From assembly GCA_903898715.1 (NCBI GenBank), contig CAIUGL010000028.1, forward strand, positions 1-44,586: 44,586 nt of DNA, written 5' to 3'. The notes under the pieces were generated by a model. That model was given only the letters and a program-made list of their open reading frames with translations, was not told the origin of the DNA and searched no databases. Shown here in pieces: positions 8,808 to 17,517 of the stretch (positions within the stretch are counted from its first letter, which is position 1; every line of letters starts with the position of its first letter). The position numbers and the translations under genes were made by a program. This stretch comes from an uncultured Cytophagaceae bacterium (GTDB lineage: Bacteria > Bacteroidota > Bacteroidia > Cytophagales > Spirosomataceae).

Positions 8808-8815
8808 TATCTTTG
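8808..8815 (+). promoter_or_regulatory. -7 box upstream of accD
   Basis: TATCTTTG is a full match to TAnnTTTG, about 40 bases before the accD ATG. The upstream region has TTTTTTCCTTG rather than a well-spaced TTTG, so the -33 element is weak. Confidence 0.5.
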
Positions 8816-8855
8816 CAGTTCAACCGAGAAATCGGTATCATTAAATAAATTGTCT

Positions 8856-9698
8856 ATGTCTTGGTTTACGCGAAAGGATAAAGGGATTCAAACCCCAACA
8901 GAGTTTAAACGTGATTCTCCAGATGGTCTTTGGTATCAATGTCCATCGTGCAAAAAAGCCCTTCACACACGTGAGCACCGCTTATTCGCGTTTACCTGTT
9001 CAAGCTGTAATTACCATGAAAAAATAGGCTCACAAGAGTATTTTGAGTTATTATTTGATCAATCTAGGTATACGGAAATCGATCCCATGATGAGCTCTGG
9101 AGATCCATTGAATTTCACAGATACGAAGAAATATACGGATCGTGTCAAAGCGACGGAAGATAAGACAGGCTTAAAAGATGCCGTTCGTGCAGCCTATGGT
9201 GAGATGAATGGCTTACCTATTACGATTGCAGCCATGGATTTTAGTTTTATTGGTGGCTCGATGGGTTCAGTAGTAGGAGAGAAAATTTCACGTGCGATTG
9301 ACCATTCCCTCAAAACAAAAACCCCATTCTTGATGATTTCACGTTCAGGTGGGGCGCGTATGATGGAAGCGGGGTTCTCCTTAATGCAAATGGCGAAAAC
9401 ATCTGCTCGCTTAGCCTTATTAGCGGAAGCTAAAATACCTTATATTTCCTTGTTGACAGACCCCACTACCGGTGGAGTTACTGCTTCATTTGCGATGCTG
9501 GGTGATTTTAATATCGCGGAGCCTGGCGCGTTAATTGGTTTTGCTGGACCACGTGTTATTAAAGAGACGATTGGAAAGGATTTACCGAAGGGTTTTCAAA
9601 GTGCCGACTTTGTTTTGGATCACGGATTTTTGGATTTTATCGTAGATCGCAAAGAGATGAAAGATAAGTTGAGCGCCTTGCTAGAGATGTTGAAGTAA
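8856..9698 (+). CDS. accD: Acetyl-CoA carboxylase carboxyltransferase subunit beta
   Basis: 280 residues counted from the ATG at 8856 ([10 protein letters not shown]); an in-frame TTG lies two codons earlier. The N-terminal zinc ribbon has C29, C32, C48 and C51, and the carboxyltransferase domain shows [40 protein letters not shown] and GFAGPRVI. With AccA it moves the carboxyl group from biotin to acetyl-CoA, the first step of fatty acid synthesis. It is separate from accB-accC at the far end of the window, and accA is not present. It ends at a strong terminator shared with the converging gene. Confidence 0.97.
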   Translation: MSWFTRKDKGIQTPTEFKRDSPDGLWYQCPSCKKALHTREHRLFAFTCSSCNYHEKIGSQEYFELLFDQSRYTEIDPMMSSGDPLNFTDTKKYTDRVKATEDKTGLKDAVRAAYGEMNGLPITIAAMDFSFIGGSMGSVVGEKISRAIDHSLKTKTPFLMISRSGGARMMEAGFSLMQMAKTSARLALLAEAKIPYISLLTDPTTGGVTASFAMLGDFNIAEPGALIGFAGPRVIKETIGKDLPKGFQSADFVLDHGFLDFIVDRKEMKDKLSALLEMLK

Positions 9699-9720
9699 GA
9701 AACGCTTAGTTAAACCATAA

Positions 9721-9754
9721 AAAAAACCTGATGAAATTAATCATCAGGTTTTTT
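9721..9754. terminator. Bidirectional terminator between accD and the zinc-ribbon gene
   Basis: A 14-bp perfect stem (AAAAAACCTGATGA with its complement) closes a 6-base loop, giving T-runs on both strands between the two converging genes. Confidence 0.9.
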
Positions 9755-9772
9755 TGTGTCCCTTTGGAGGAA

Positions 9773-10597
9773 TTATTCTGCGGTAGCCGCCGCTGCTGCT
9801 GCAGCTGCTGCTGCGGTTGCAGCTTTACCCCGAGGTTTTTTCTCTTTTTCTGGTGCAGGAATTGGATCCTCAACACCGGCTAAAATACGTCCGCAATGTT
9901 CGCAAACGATTAGTTTTTTCTTGTCTTTGATGTCTGTTTGACGTTGTGGAGGTACTGAACTAAAACATCCACCACATGCACCACGCTTCACTAAAACAAC
10001 CGCTAGGCCATTAATCGCATTTCCACGTAATTTCTCATAAGACTTCAATAGACGAGCATCTACGGTCTTAACCGCTTTTTCGCGATCTTTCAAGCCTTTT
10101 TGCTCATCTTCCTCGCTCTCGCCAATGATCACCTCAAGTTCTTTTTGCTTGATCTCAAGGTCTTTTTTGCGCTCAAATAAGTTAGATTCTACGCCAGCAA
10201 CTTCATCATTTTTGTTCAAAATTTTGAAATCAATTTCTTTAATGCGCTTATCTGCAATCTCCATTTCCAAACCTTGTAACTCAACCTCCTTCGAAATTGC
10301 TTCGAACTCACGGTTGTTACGTACATTCATTTGTTGCTCCTTGTATTTCACAATTAGCTTCTCAGAATCCTTTTTAGAAACCTTGTAATTCGCGATTTGC
10401 TCTTCAAATGACGCGATTTCAGATTGGAATTTTGTTAAACGTGTTTCTAAACCTGCGATCTCATCCTCTAAATCACGAACCTCTTCAGGTAAATCACCTC
10501 TTACTTTCTTGATATTGTCTAAGGCTGAATCAATGGTTTGAAGCTTTAATAATGCTTCTAACTTTTGGGCAATTGTAGTTTCGGTAACTGTAGCCAT
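9773..10597 (-). CDS. C4-type zinc-ribbon coiled-coil protein
   Basis: 274 residues. About residues 10-190 are a long coiled coil rich in E, K and I (DLEDEIAGLETRL, ELQGLEMEIADKRIKEID). A C4 zinc ribbon follows, with two CxxC pairs in GACGGCFSSVPPQ and VCEHCGRIL. This is the arrangement of the CdsZ/zf-RING_7 family, common in Bacteroidota; members have been linked to nucleic-acid binding, but the role is poorly known. The C-terminus is a basic Lys/Arg-Pro stretch followed by an alanine-rich tail (about 16 Ala of the last 20 residues) encoded by GCN repeats, which is unlikely to be part of the fold. The start is the ATG at 10597. Confidence 0.85.
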   Translation of the reverse strand: MATVTETTIAQKLEALLKLQTIDSALDNIKKVRGDLPEEVRDLEDEIAGLETRLTKFQSEIASFEEQIANYKVSKKDSEKLIVKYKEQQMNVRNNREFEAISKEVELQGLEMEIADKRIKEIDFKILNKNDEVAGVESNLFERKKDLEIKQKELEVIIGESEEDEQKGLKDREKAVKTVDARLLKSYEKLRGNAINGLAVVLVKRGACGGCFSSVPPQRQTDIKDKKKLIVCEHCGRILAGVEDPIPAPEKEKKPRGKAATAAAAAAAAAATAE

Positions 10598-10637
10598 TAT
10601 TATTGTTGCGTTTGAAAATATTAATTCGCTCTAATCT

Positions 10638-11732
10638 CTAAGCAAGACTCACAGGATTGGTGTGGGTCATACTTTTCAGAACGGCAAAAGTACTAAAATT
10701 ATTTGATAAATATTCATGGATTGTATCCTTTATCATGACTTCGGATTCATAATGCCCAATATCACAAATCGTCAAGTGATTTTCCGCATCAAAGAACTCA
10801 TGGTATTTAAAATCTCCACTAATGTAAACATCGGCCTGCGCGCGAATGGCATCTGCCAATAAAAAGCTTCCCGCTCCTCCGCACAAAGCAATTCGTTTGA
10901 TCGATTTGCCTAGCCAAGGCGTATGTCTAAAATAGGTCAAGCCAAGCTTTTCTTTTACATACGATGTAAATTCGCTCGATGACATGGCCTGAGGTAATTC
11001 GCCAACAAATCCAGCGCCCACATCTTGCCAGGAATTTCCCAAAGATGTGACAAAATAAGCAACCTCCTCATAGGGGTGTGACGTGAAAAGTGCACCTAAA
11101 ACAGTTGATTCGAGGTGTTTTGGGAATAACATATCCACTTTTAATTCTGCGACTTCTTCTGATTGACCAGCCTGACCAATGGTGGGATTCGCGGCATCCG
11201 ATGGGGTAAACCGACCGGTTCCCGCACCTGAAAAACTACACGCCGAATATTCACCTATATTCCCAGCTCCTGCCGCATGCAACGCTGCGCGAACTTTTTC
11301 TGCATCTGCCTCTGGTACATAGTAGGTGAGTTGGCGCAATGCATCACGCATCGGACGCAAGACCTTACCGGCTTGAAGTCCCAGTTTTTGGGCCAACTGA
11401 TAGCTGACACCCTTAGGCGCATGATCTAAATTTGTATGCGATGCATAAATCGCAATGTCATTTTTGATGGCTAAAATGAGCGTCCGCTCCACATAATCTC
11501 GCCCCGTCAATTGCTTAATTCCCTTGAATAAAATCGGGTGATGTGCCACAATCATATTGCAACCTTGGGCAATCGCCTCCTCAACTACCGCCTCCGTACA
11601 ATCAAAAGTGACTAATACGCCTGTGACTTTTTGCGAACGGTTACCCGTCAACAACCCTGAATTATCATAGGACTCTTGCCAAGCGAGCGGCGCCCATGCT
11701 TCCATGGATGAACAAATATCGTGTACCAACAT
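10638..11732 (-). CDS. Nif3-like dinuclear metal-centre protein
   Basis: 364 residues when started at the ATG at 11732 (MLVHDICSSMEAWAP); an upstream TTG at 11756 falls inside the -7 box and is unlikely. Metal-binding motifs of the NIF3/YqfO family are visible: VAHHPILFKGI, SHTNLDHAPKGV and GDFKYHEFFDAE. The middle section (about 130-235) is the inserted PII/CutA-like domain seen in the long form (LDMLFP-like ...TSHPYEEVAYF). Family members form toroidal hexamers with two metal ions per subunit; they have been called GTP cyclohydrolase I type 2-like, but the true activity is not settled. It lies downstream of a clear -7 box. Confidence 0.92.
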   Translation of the reverse strand: MLVHDICSSMEAWAPLAWQESYDNSGLLTGNRSQKVTGVLVTFDCTEAVVEEAIAQGCNMIVAHHPILFKGIKQLTGRDYVERTLILAIKNDIAIYASHTNLDHAPKGVSYQLAQKLGLQAGKVLRPMRDALRQLTYYVPEADAEKVRAALHAAGAGNIGEYSACSFSGAGTGRFTPSDAANPTIGQAGQSEEVAELKVDMLFPKHLESTVLGALFTSHPYEEVAYFVTSLGNSWQDVGAGFVGELPQAMSSSEFTSYVKEKLGLTYFRHTPWLGKSIKRIALCGGAGSFLLADAIRAQADVYISGDFKYHEFFDAENHLTICDIGHYESEVMIKDTIHEYLSNNFSTFAVLKSMTHTNPVSLA

Positions 11733-11753
11733 ACCATTGTGTTTTAGGACAGA

Positions 11754-11761
11754 CAAAGGTA
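11754..11761 (-). promoter_or_regulatory. -7 box of the Nif3-family gene
   Basis: TACCTTTG on the minus strand matches TAnnTTTG exactly and lies 21 bases before the ATG at 11732. No well-spaced -33 TTTG is visible. Confidence 0.5.
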
Positions 11762-11808
11762 GACAATAAAAAAATTAATGTATATTTCGACAAGTATTTA
11801 AGTAGAAT

Positions 11809-12249
11809 ATGCGTTGTAGACCCGCCTTAGTAATCCTCGAAAACAATCACGTTTTAGTCATGAAGTACCAGTACGGTACGCAATTCATTTATAATCTGCC
11901 CGGTGGAAATACAGATCCTGGGGAATCATTCCCGGAAACCGTTGCCCGCGAATGTTTGGAAGAGCTGGGTATCGATGTGGAAGTGGGCCCATTAATGCTC
12001 ATGGGTGAAATTCAAGCAACAGATAAACGGCCCACATCACTTCATATTTTGTTTTCTGGTGAGATTCTTGGCGGAATTCCTGTGCTTCAGCCGGATGAAA
12101 CGACAGCTATAGAGGTACTTTGGTTGCCTATTTCCCAACTAAGCGACGTGCACATGTATCCAAACGTAGGGGTGGAATTACAAGATTTGATCTTTACTCA
12201 GTCACAGGGGAGGTATGTGGGGACGATTGATCAGCCGTGGATCGATTAG
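11809..12249 (+). CDS. Nudix hydrolase
   Basis: 146 residues with a complete Nudix box at 33-54 (G-x5-E39-x7-R47-E48-x2-E51-E52-x-G54), so the metal-dependent pyrophosphohydrolase site is intact. The short single-domain form fits cleavage of nucleoside diphosphate-linked compounds, but the substrate cannot be named. Its last 56 bases overlap the end of the converging sodium/solute symporter gene, the longest overlap in the window. Confidence 0.9.
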   Translation: MRCRPALVILENNHVLVMKYQYGTQFIYNLPGGNTDPGESFPETVARECLEELGIDVEVGPLMLMGEIQATDKRPTSLHILFSGEILGGIPVLQPDETTAIEVLWLPISQLSDVHMYPNVGVELQDLIFTQSQGRYVGTIDQPWID

Positions 12250-13612
12250 GCCAAACGTAGGTTCCTAACAATAATCCCAATCCACTGGCCAATAAACCAT
12301 ACCAAATCGACGGAATTTCCGTGGGTGCAATAAAATGGAAGTAGGCCCAGACAAATAAACCACCCAACATACTTAAGTGACTGCCCATCGCACTCGCACG
12401 TTTCCACCAAAGTCCCGCATTCAGCGGAATAAAGAGTGAAACTAAACTGAAGGCTGACGCCTCACCCACCAGCTCGAAAATGTTTTGTCGGCTGATCGCC
12501 ATCACGATACAAGCCCCTGTCACCAAGACGACCGATATTCGAATGACCAATAAAACAGATTTGTCCGATGGATTTTTCAACATCGGCTTCCAAAGATTCT
12601 CACCCAAAACGCTCGCTGGTGCTAAAATTGCCCCACTTGTCGTGCTTAATAAGGCAGATAATAAAGCCCCTAAAAATAGAATCTGCATCGCATAAGGCGT
12701 AAACTTCATCACCAAATGTGGAATCAAAAGCATATCATCCTGCCACAATTCCGGATATAAACGCACACCCACCAAGGCAATCATCAAGGGTAACAAGGCA
12801 ATGGAAATGTACATGATGCCCGCGGTGATACTGGCTTTGGCAGCGATTTTTCCGGAGGCGGCCGACATGACCCGTTGGAAAATATCCTGTTGCGGAATGC
12901 TCCCAAACCCGATCGTAATCCATGCTGCCAGATAGGTCAGCCATGAAGTTGTCGTATTTTCTTTTGGAGTGAAGCGGAAAAAACCGTTGGGTTGCTCCGC
13001 TAAAAACACCTGCCAATCTGGAATCTTGTCCCACATTAAATAAGCTAAAAACAAAAGCCCAGCAATCAAGATTAGGTTATGCAGGAAGTCGGTGATCGAA
13101 ATCGACCACATTCCACCCATCAGCGTATACGTCATCACTAAAACAGCACCGATCACAATGCCCCATTCCGTGGAAATTGGGAGTAATAAATGCATGGTTA
13201 ATCCTAGGGCCACCAATTGCGCAGAGATCCAACCAAAATACGATGGAATCATCACGAGGGCAGATAGCTTTTCTGATAATCCTCCGAACCGAATGCGGAA
13301 ATAATCACTGAAGGTGAGGACGGGGAGGGGATAAAGTTTTTTGGCATAAATCATACCCACAATCAGTAAACCAAGCGCTGCGCCAAAAGGCTCTTCAATA
13401 ATGGATAGAACTCCGCCATGGACAAATTCGCGCGGCGCACCGAGCAATGTTTCGGATCCAAACCAGGTTGCAAACGTGACCATCGTGGCTAATGCATACT
13501 GCAATGAACGACCTGCAAGCACAAAATCGCTTGCGGTATGGACTTTCCGGCTGGCCCACCAGCCAACGACCAAGTTCAAAAGAAGGTAAAAAACAACAAA
13601 TCCGATGAGCAT
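12194..13612 (-). CDS. Sodium:solute symporter (SSS family)
   Basis: 472 residues with about 13 hydrophobic membrane segments. The N-terminal VVGWWASRKVHTASDFVLAGRSL and TWFGSETLLGAPREF and the central GFGSIPQQDIFQRVMSA are typical of the SSS (PutP/PanF/SglT) family. The protein uses the sodium gradient to import a small solute; sequence alone does not tell which one. The C-terminal tail (NRSTADQSSPHTSPVTE) is hydrophilic and is encoded entirely within the overlap with the Nudix gene, so it may be an extension that arose by loss of an earlier stop codon. Confidence 0.9.
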   Translation of the reverse strand: MLIGFVVFYLLLNLVVGWWASRKVHTASDFVLAGRSLQYALATMVTFATWFGSETLLGAPREFVHGGVLSIIEEPFGAALGLLIVGMIYAKKLYPLPVLTFSDYFRIRFGGLSEKLSALVMIPSYFGWISAQLVALGLTMHLLLPISTEWGIVIGAVLVMTYTLMGGMWSISITDFLHNLILIAGLLFLAYLMWDKIPDWQVFLAEQPNGFFRFTPKENTTTSWLTYLAAWITIGFGSIPQQDIFQRVMSAASGKIAAKASITAGIMYISIALLPLMIALVGVRLYPELWQDDMLLIPHLVMKFTPYAMQILFLGALLSALLSTTSGAILAPASVLGENLWKPMLKNPSDKSVLLVIRISVVLVTGACIVMAISRQNIFELVGEASAFSLVSLFIPLNAGLWWKRASAMGSHLSMLGGLFVWAYFHFIAPTEIPSIWYGLLASGLGLLLGTYVWPNRSTADQSSPHTSPVTE

Positions 13613-13675
13613 CTACACAAAGCGAAAATGCGAAAATACAGAAATTTTGGTACCTTTAAAGACCAAATTTGACGC

Positions 13676-14917
13676 ATGACTAAATTAACCATCCTCGTAG
13701 TTCTGTTGGCCTTCTTAAGTTCATGTACCTCGCTTCGCGTCAAAAAAGCCTTTCATTCAACTTCACTTTCCAAGCAATTCAGTGGCGTACTCATTGAAGA
13801 AGTTGCCACGGGAAATACTGTTTTTACGTATCAGGCTGACCAGTTTTTTATGCCCGCTTCCAATATGAAGTTGGCCACCATGCTCCTCGCCAAACGAAAT
13901 CTTTCCGATTCCATCCCGTCATTCAAATACCATGAAACCGCCGATACCCTATTTTTCTGGGGTACAGGCGATCCCAGTTTGATGCATCCCAAATTAAAGG
14001 GCGATGCTTTAATGAAAAAACTACAAGCAAGTAACAAAGTACTCGTTTACGCAGACGATGCACGTCACGTAAAAGCCTTAGGTGACGGCTGGGCTTGGGA
14101 TGATTATAATGATGATTACTCAGCAGAAATTTCGCTTTTGCCGCTGTACAACAATCAAATTAGTGTACAAAAAAAGGAGGGTGTTTGGCAGATTTCTCCG
14201 AAACGATTTCGCCAAGATATACGCATTACCAAGCAAAAAGAGGTGTTGCGTGCGCGTGACTCCAATCACCTAGATTTGCCCGATACCACGGCCTATCCTG
14301 AACAAGCCATCCCATTTATGACCTCGGTGGAATTGACGGCTCGTTTATTAGCGGATACCTTGCAGAAATTAATTGTGACACAAACGCGCGCGATACCTGC
14401 TACCGCAAAAATCCAGTATGCGGGACTCGTCGACAGCCTGATTGTTCCCATGATGTATACGAGCGACAATCAAATTGCGGAACAATTGTTGTATTTGATC
14501 GCCGCGAAACGCGGTTGGTCAGGGCCCACTGTCAAAATCATCGAGCAATTGAAAAAGGAAAATTCGGTGGTTGCCGACCTCCACTGGGTGGATGGTTCGG
14601 GATTATCGCGCTATAATTTAGTGCGGCCAACAGACATGATTCAGATCCTTCGGGAATTGGAAAATGAGGTGCCTATGGAAAAATTGAAAGTGTTATTCCC
14701 GCAATCAGGTCGATCAGGTACGATGCGTAATGTTAAACTCCAACACGGTACGGCTTGGGCCAAGTCGGGTTCATTTGGAAATACGTATGATCTTTCTGGT
14801 TTTTACCAGAATGCCAAAGGCAACATGTACCGCTTTAGTATCCTTTCGAATTTGGCGAATCGGTCAGTTGCTGCGAGTAAGGCGGATGTGATTACGTTAT
14901 TAAACGCGTTGCGTTAA
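13676..14917 (+). CDS. dacB: D-Ala-D-Ala carboxypeptidase/endopeptidase (PBP4, DacB type), lipoprotein
   Basis: 413 residues. The N-terminus has a lipobox (LSSC, lipidated Cys at 17), suggesting membrane anchoring. The three penicillin-binding motifs are present: SNMK (S62, K65), SDN in YTSDNQIAEQL, and KSG in WAKSGSFGNTYDLSGF. Class C low-molecular-weight PBPs trim peptide side chains and cut cross-links in peptidoglycan; this one is slightly shorter than the E. coli protein (about 480). It converges on the APC permease gene with an 18-base overlap. The gene symbol is by family. Confidence 0.9.
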   Translation: MTKLTILVVLLAFLSSCTSLRVKKAFHSTSLSKQFSGVLIEEVATGNTVFTYQADQFFMPASNMKLATMLLAKRNLSDSIPSFKYHETADTLFFWGTGDPSLMHPKLKGDALMKKLQASNKVLVYADDARHVKALGDGWAWDDYNDDYSAEISLLPLYNNQISVQKKEGVWQISPKRFRQDIRITKQKEVLRARDSNHLDLPDTTAYPEQAIPFMTSVELTARLLADTLQKLIVTQTRAIPATAKIQYAGLVDSLIVPMMYTSDNQIAEQLLYLIAAKRGWSGPTVKIIEQLKKENSVVADLHWVDGSGLSRYNLVRPTDMIQILRELENEVPMEKLKVLFPQSGRSGTMRNVKLQHGTAWAKSGSFGNTYDLSGFYQNAKGNMYRFSILSNLANRSVAASKADVITLLNALR

Positions 14918-16219
14918 AACGAATCTATAGATTCCATAACTGACGAGCATGAATAGTCCTACGAAGGGTAGGCTACTCAAGTTTTGCACCAAAGTCCCCA
15001 CTAGAAAAGCAGTTGAAATGAATACCAATAACCAGGGCAACATCGGATAGGCCCATACGCGGTATGGTCTGTGAAGCTCAGGTTCCGTCTTGCGCAAGCG
15101 AATCAACGAAGCAAATCCTGCCAAATAACTAGCCACAAAAAAGAAGGTTGCGATATCTGAAAGTCGGTCACTAATGGCCTTACTACTAAACAAAAATAAA
15201 CAGGCCGTTCCCACCGTTAAGTGCGTAGCGAAGGTTGGACTACCCGCCGCATTCACACGTGAAGCTTGCGGAAAAAATAGGCCATCGCGGCTCATGGAGT
15301 AAATTACCCGCGGAGCAAACATGACCTGCGTATTTAAAATCCCTAGGATACTGAGCATTAGAAAAGTGGTAATCCACCGACCAGCTCCCGGTCCAAAATA
15401 GTGCCCAATAGCGTCAGAAGCCGCTAATTTGCTTTGGCTTAGATCTGCCAGCGACATAGAATATAAAATCCCCACATTGATTAATACATAGATGCTGGCC
15501 ACGGAAATCACGCCTATGAACATGGATTTAGGCATGGTGTTCACAGGATCCTTATTTTCTTCGGTAAAATAGGCGGCCGTATGCCAGCCATCGAAGGCAT
15601 AAAAAATGGACAGTAGGGCCGCTAAAATTCCTGACCAGAGGGGACTCTGACTTGGAATAGGTGCATTTTCGGCCCAAACGCCCCCTTCACCATACCAGAA
15701 ACAAATGCCTATGAAAAGTAGGAGGGCAACGGCTTTGATCCCACTTAACCATTCTTGTGACTTACCGGCCATCACAACACCTAGCTGGTGAAAGCCCCAC
15801 AAAATGACGAGAATTCCGACGGCACTATAAATCAAATAGGGCTCCAAGGCAGGAATCAAAAGGGCTAAATATTCACTAAATGTATACGAGCCGAATCCCA
15901 GCGCACTGACCGTTCCCAGCCATGAACTTAGTCCCACGATAAAACCAATGTATCGACCAAATGCCCGTTCTGCATAGCCGTACCAAGCACCTGCTTTGGG
16001 AATGGATAAACTTAATTCCAACACGCAGCTCACACCCAAAAGTGCATAAATGGCCACGGCTACCCATAAAAAGATAATGAGCCATGGATTATGTAATTGT
16101 TCTGCGATGGGTCCAGGCTTGCGTAAGATACCTGTTCCTATAGTACCCCCGATTGTCACGGCAACACTGAAGCTCGTTCCGAGAACTTTCCAAAGCTGAT
16201 TTGAGGATTTTTTCTTCAT
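14900..16219 (-). CDS. APC-superfamily amino acid permease
   Basis: 439 residues from the ATG at 16219 (MKKKSSNQLWKVLG); the frame is open further upstream but that would run through the promoter and into the divergent gene. About 12 membrane segments are visible. TIGGTIGTGILRKPGPIA in segment 1 and FYAFDGWHTAAYFTEENKDPVNTMPKSM in segment 6 are family signatures of the amino acid/polyamine/LAT-type exchangers. The substrate is unknown. The downstream end overlaps dacB by 18 bases. Confidence 0.9.
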   Translation of the reverse strand: MKKKSSNQLWKVLGTSFSVAVTIGGTIGTGILRKPGPIAEQLHNPWLIIFLWVAVAIYALLGVSCVLELSLSIPKAGAWYGYAERAFGRYIGFIVGLSSWLGTVSALGFGSYTFSEYLALLIPALEPYLIYSAVGILVILWGFHQLGVVMAGKSQEWLSGIKAVALLLFIGICFWYGEGGVWAENAPIPSQSPLWSGILAALLSIFYAFDGWHTAAYFTEENKDPVNTMPKSMFIGVISVASIYVLINVGILYSMSLADLSQSKLAASDAIGHYFGPGAGRWITTFLMLSILGILNTQVMFAPRVIYSMSRDGLFFPQASRVNAAGSPTFATHLTVGTACLFLFSSKAISDRLSDIATFFFVASYLAGFASLIRLRKTEPELHRPYRVWAYPMLPWLLVFISTAFLVGTLVQNLSSLPFVGLFMLVSYGIYRFVLTQRV

Positions 16220-16229
16220 AAGGATGAAA

Positions 16230-16237
16230 CAAAAATA
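16230..16237 (-). promoter_or_regulatory. -7 box of the APC permease gene
   Basis: TATTTTTG on the minus strand matches TAnnTTTG and ends 10 bases before the ATG at 16219, which implies a very short leader. The -33 element is not clear. Confidence 0.4.
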
Positions 16238-16275
16238 AACTAATTTTCCGTTATTCAGGGACCAATTTGCCCAAG

Positions 16276-17517
16276 ATGAGAACATTCCTATGTTGGTGTT
16301 TTTTATTTGTGACGCTGGGGGCATTTAGCCAGGCCCCCACCGCAACAGGCGAATCGTTTATTGGCTTTCATTGGAATTCAGGAAGGAAGTCGGTGGAAAT
16401 TCCATTCGAATTGCATGCCAATCTGGTGGTAATTCCGTTGCGCATCAATAATTCAGACACGCTTCGTTTTCTCGTTGACTCGGGCTTGGGAGCCACGTTA
16501 TTAACAGATACCGCTGTCGTGACCAAACTAGGCCTAACATCCATTCGCACCGTCGAATTAAATGGCTTAGGCATTCACAAATCCCTCAAAGCCCATGTGG
16601 TCATCGATACCAAACTTCAAGTGGGACCGGCGTATGCGCTGCATCAAAATTTGATTTATGTCAACGATGATTTATTGAATTTGTCAAGTTCAATCGGGAC
16701 CAAGATTCATGGGATTATTGGCTATGAGTTATTTGCTAATGTCGTCGTGACCATCGATTACGCGCATTCGCGCTTGATATTAACGCAACCTAGTCGGTAT
16801 CGATACAAGCGGCGAAAAGGTTTGCGTTTGCCCATTGATCTCACCGACAATAAGCCTTATTTGCATCAGGCGGGATTGACGGGATTAAAAGGAAAATTAC
16901 CCAATCGGCTGTTGATGGATACCGGTGCTGGCCATGTGTTATTGGTCGAGGCAAGCGCATCTGATAGCGCACAATTTCAGCTATCGAAGCAACGGTTTAA
17001 TTTAGGAAAGGGATTAAATGGACCAATCATCGGTCGCTTGGGACGCGTGCCTGCACTGGAGATAGGGCCGTGGTCATGGTCGCAGGTTCCAGCTACATTT
17101 CCAGATTCGACAGCTCGTAAATCGGCAGATCCCTGGCAGGCTAGTTTGGGCGGTGAATTTTTTCGTCGCTTTACATTGACTTTTCATTACTTGGATCAGT
17201 ATGTGGTCATCAAGCCGGTAGGTAGGCTATGGAAAAAGGATTTTGAATATGGGATGTCGGGACTTGGTTTGCGGGCCATAGGTCCTGATTTCCGAAAGTT
17301 TGTGGTGGAAACCATTCATCCAGACTCCCCCGCGGATGTTGCTGGTATGCTGCCTGGAGATGAAATTTGGATGATCAATAACAAGCGTGTTGATCAATTT
17401 CGATTAGGTGATATTTACCGCATGCTGAAAAAAAAGGAGGGTAGTGCGATTGAGCTGATGATTCGCCGTGAGCGCGAATTCAGACTGATACGATTCCGAT
17501 TGCGTAAATTATTTTAG
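16276..17517 (+). CDS. Retropepsin-like aspartyl protease with C-terminal PDZ domain, exported
   Basis: 413 residues from the ATG at 16276; a signal peptide (MRTFLCWCFLFVTLGAFSQA) favours this over the TTG at 16267. Two aspartyl-protease-type motifs are seen: FLVDSGLGATLLTD and LLMDTGAGHVLL, giving a pepsin-like two-lobed layout. One is DSG and the other DTG, so both catalytic Asp residues are kept. Residues about 330-405 are a PDZ domain (DSPADVAGMLPGDEIWMINNKRV). The protein is probably periplasmic, with the PDZ domain choosing substrates. Its stop overlaps the converging EEP-family gene by 9 bases. Confidence 0.87.
   Translation: MRTFLCWCFLFVTLGAFSQAPTATGESFIGFHWNSGRKSVEIPFELHANLVVIPLRINNSDTLRFLVDSGLGATLLTDTAVVTKLGLTSIRTVELNGLGIHKSLKAHVVIDTKLQVGPAYALHQNLIYVNDDLLNLSSSIGTKIHGIIGYELFANVVVTIDYAHSRLILTQPSRYRYKRRKGLRLPIDLTDNKPYLHQAGLTGLKGKLPNRLLMDTGAGHVLLVEASASDSAQFQLSKQRFNLGKGLNGPIIGRLGRVPALEIGPWSWSQVPATFPDSTARKSADPWQASLGGEFFRRFTLTFHYLDQYVVIKPVGRLWKKDFEYGMSGLGLRAIGPDFRKFVVETIHPDSPADVAGMLPGDEIWMINNKRVDQFRLGDIYRMLKKKEGSAIELMIRREREFRLIRFRLRKLF

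Noticed and set aside
9756-9941. Plus-strand open frame with an alanine tract
   Set aside because: It is antisense to the GCN tail of the zinc-ribbon gene and passes through the shared terminator region.
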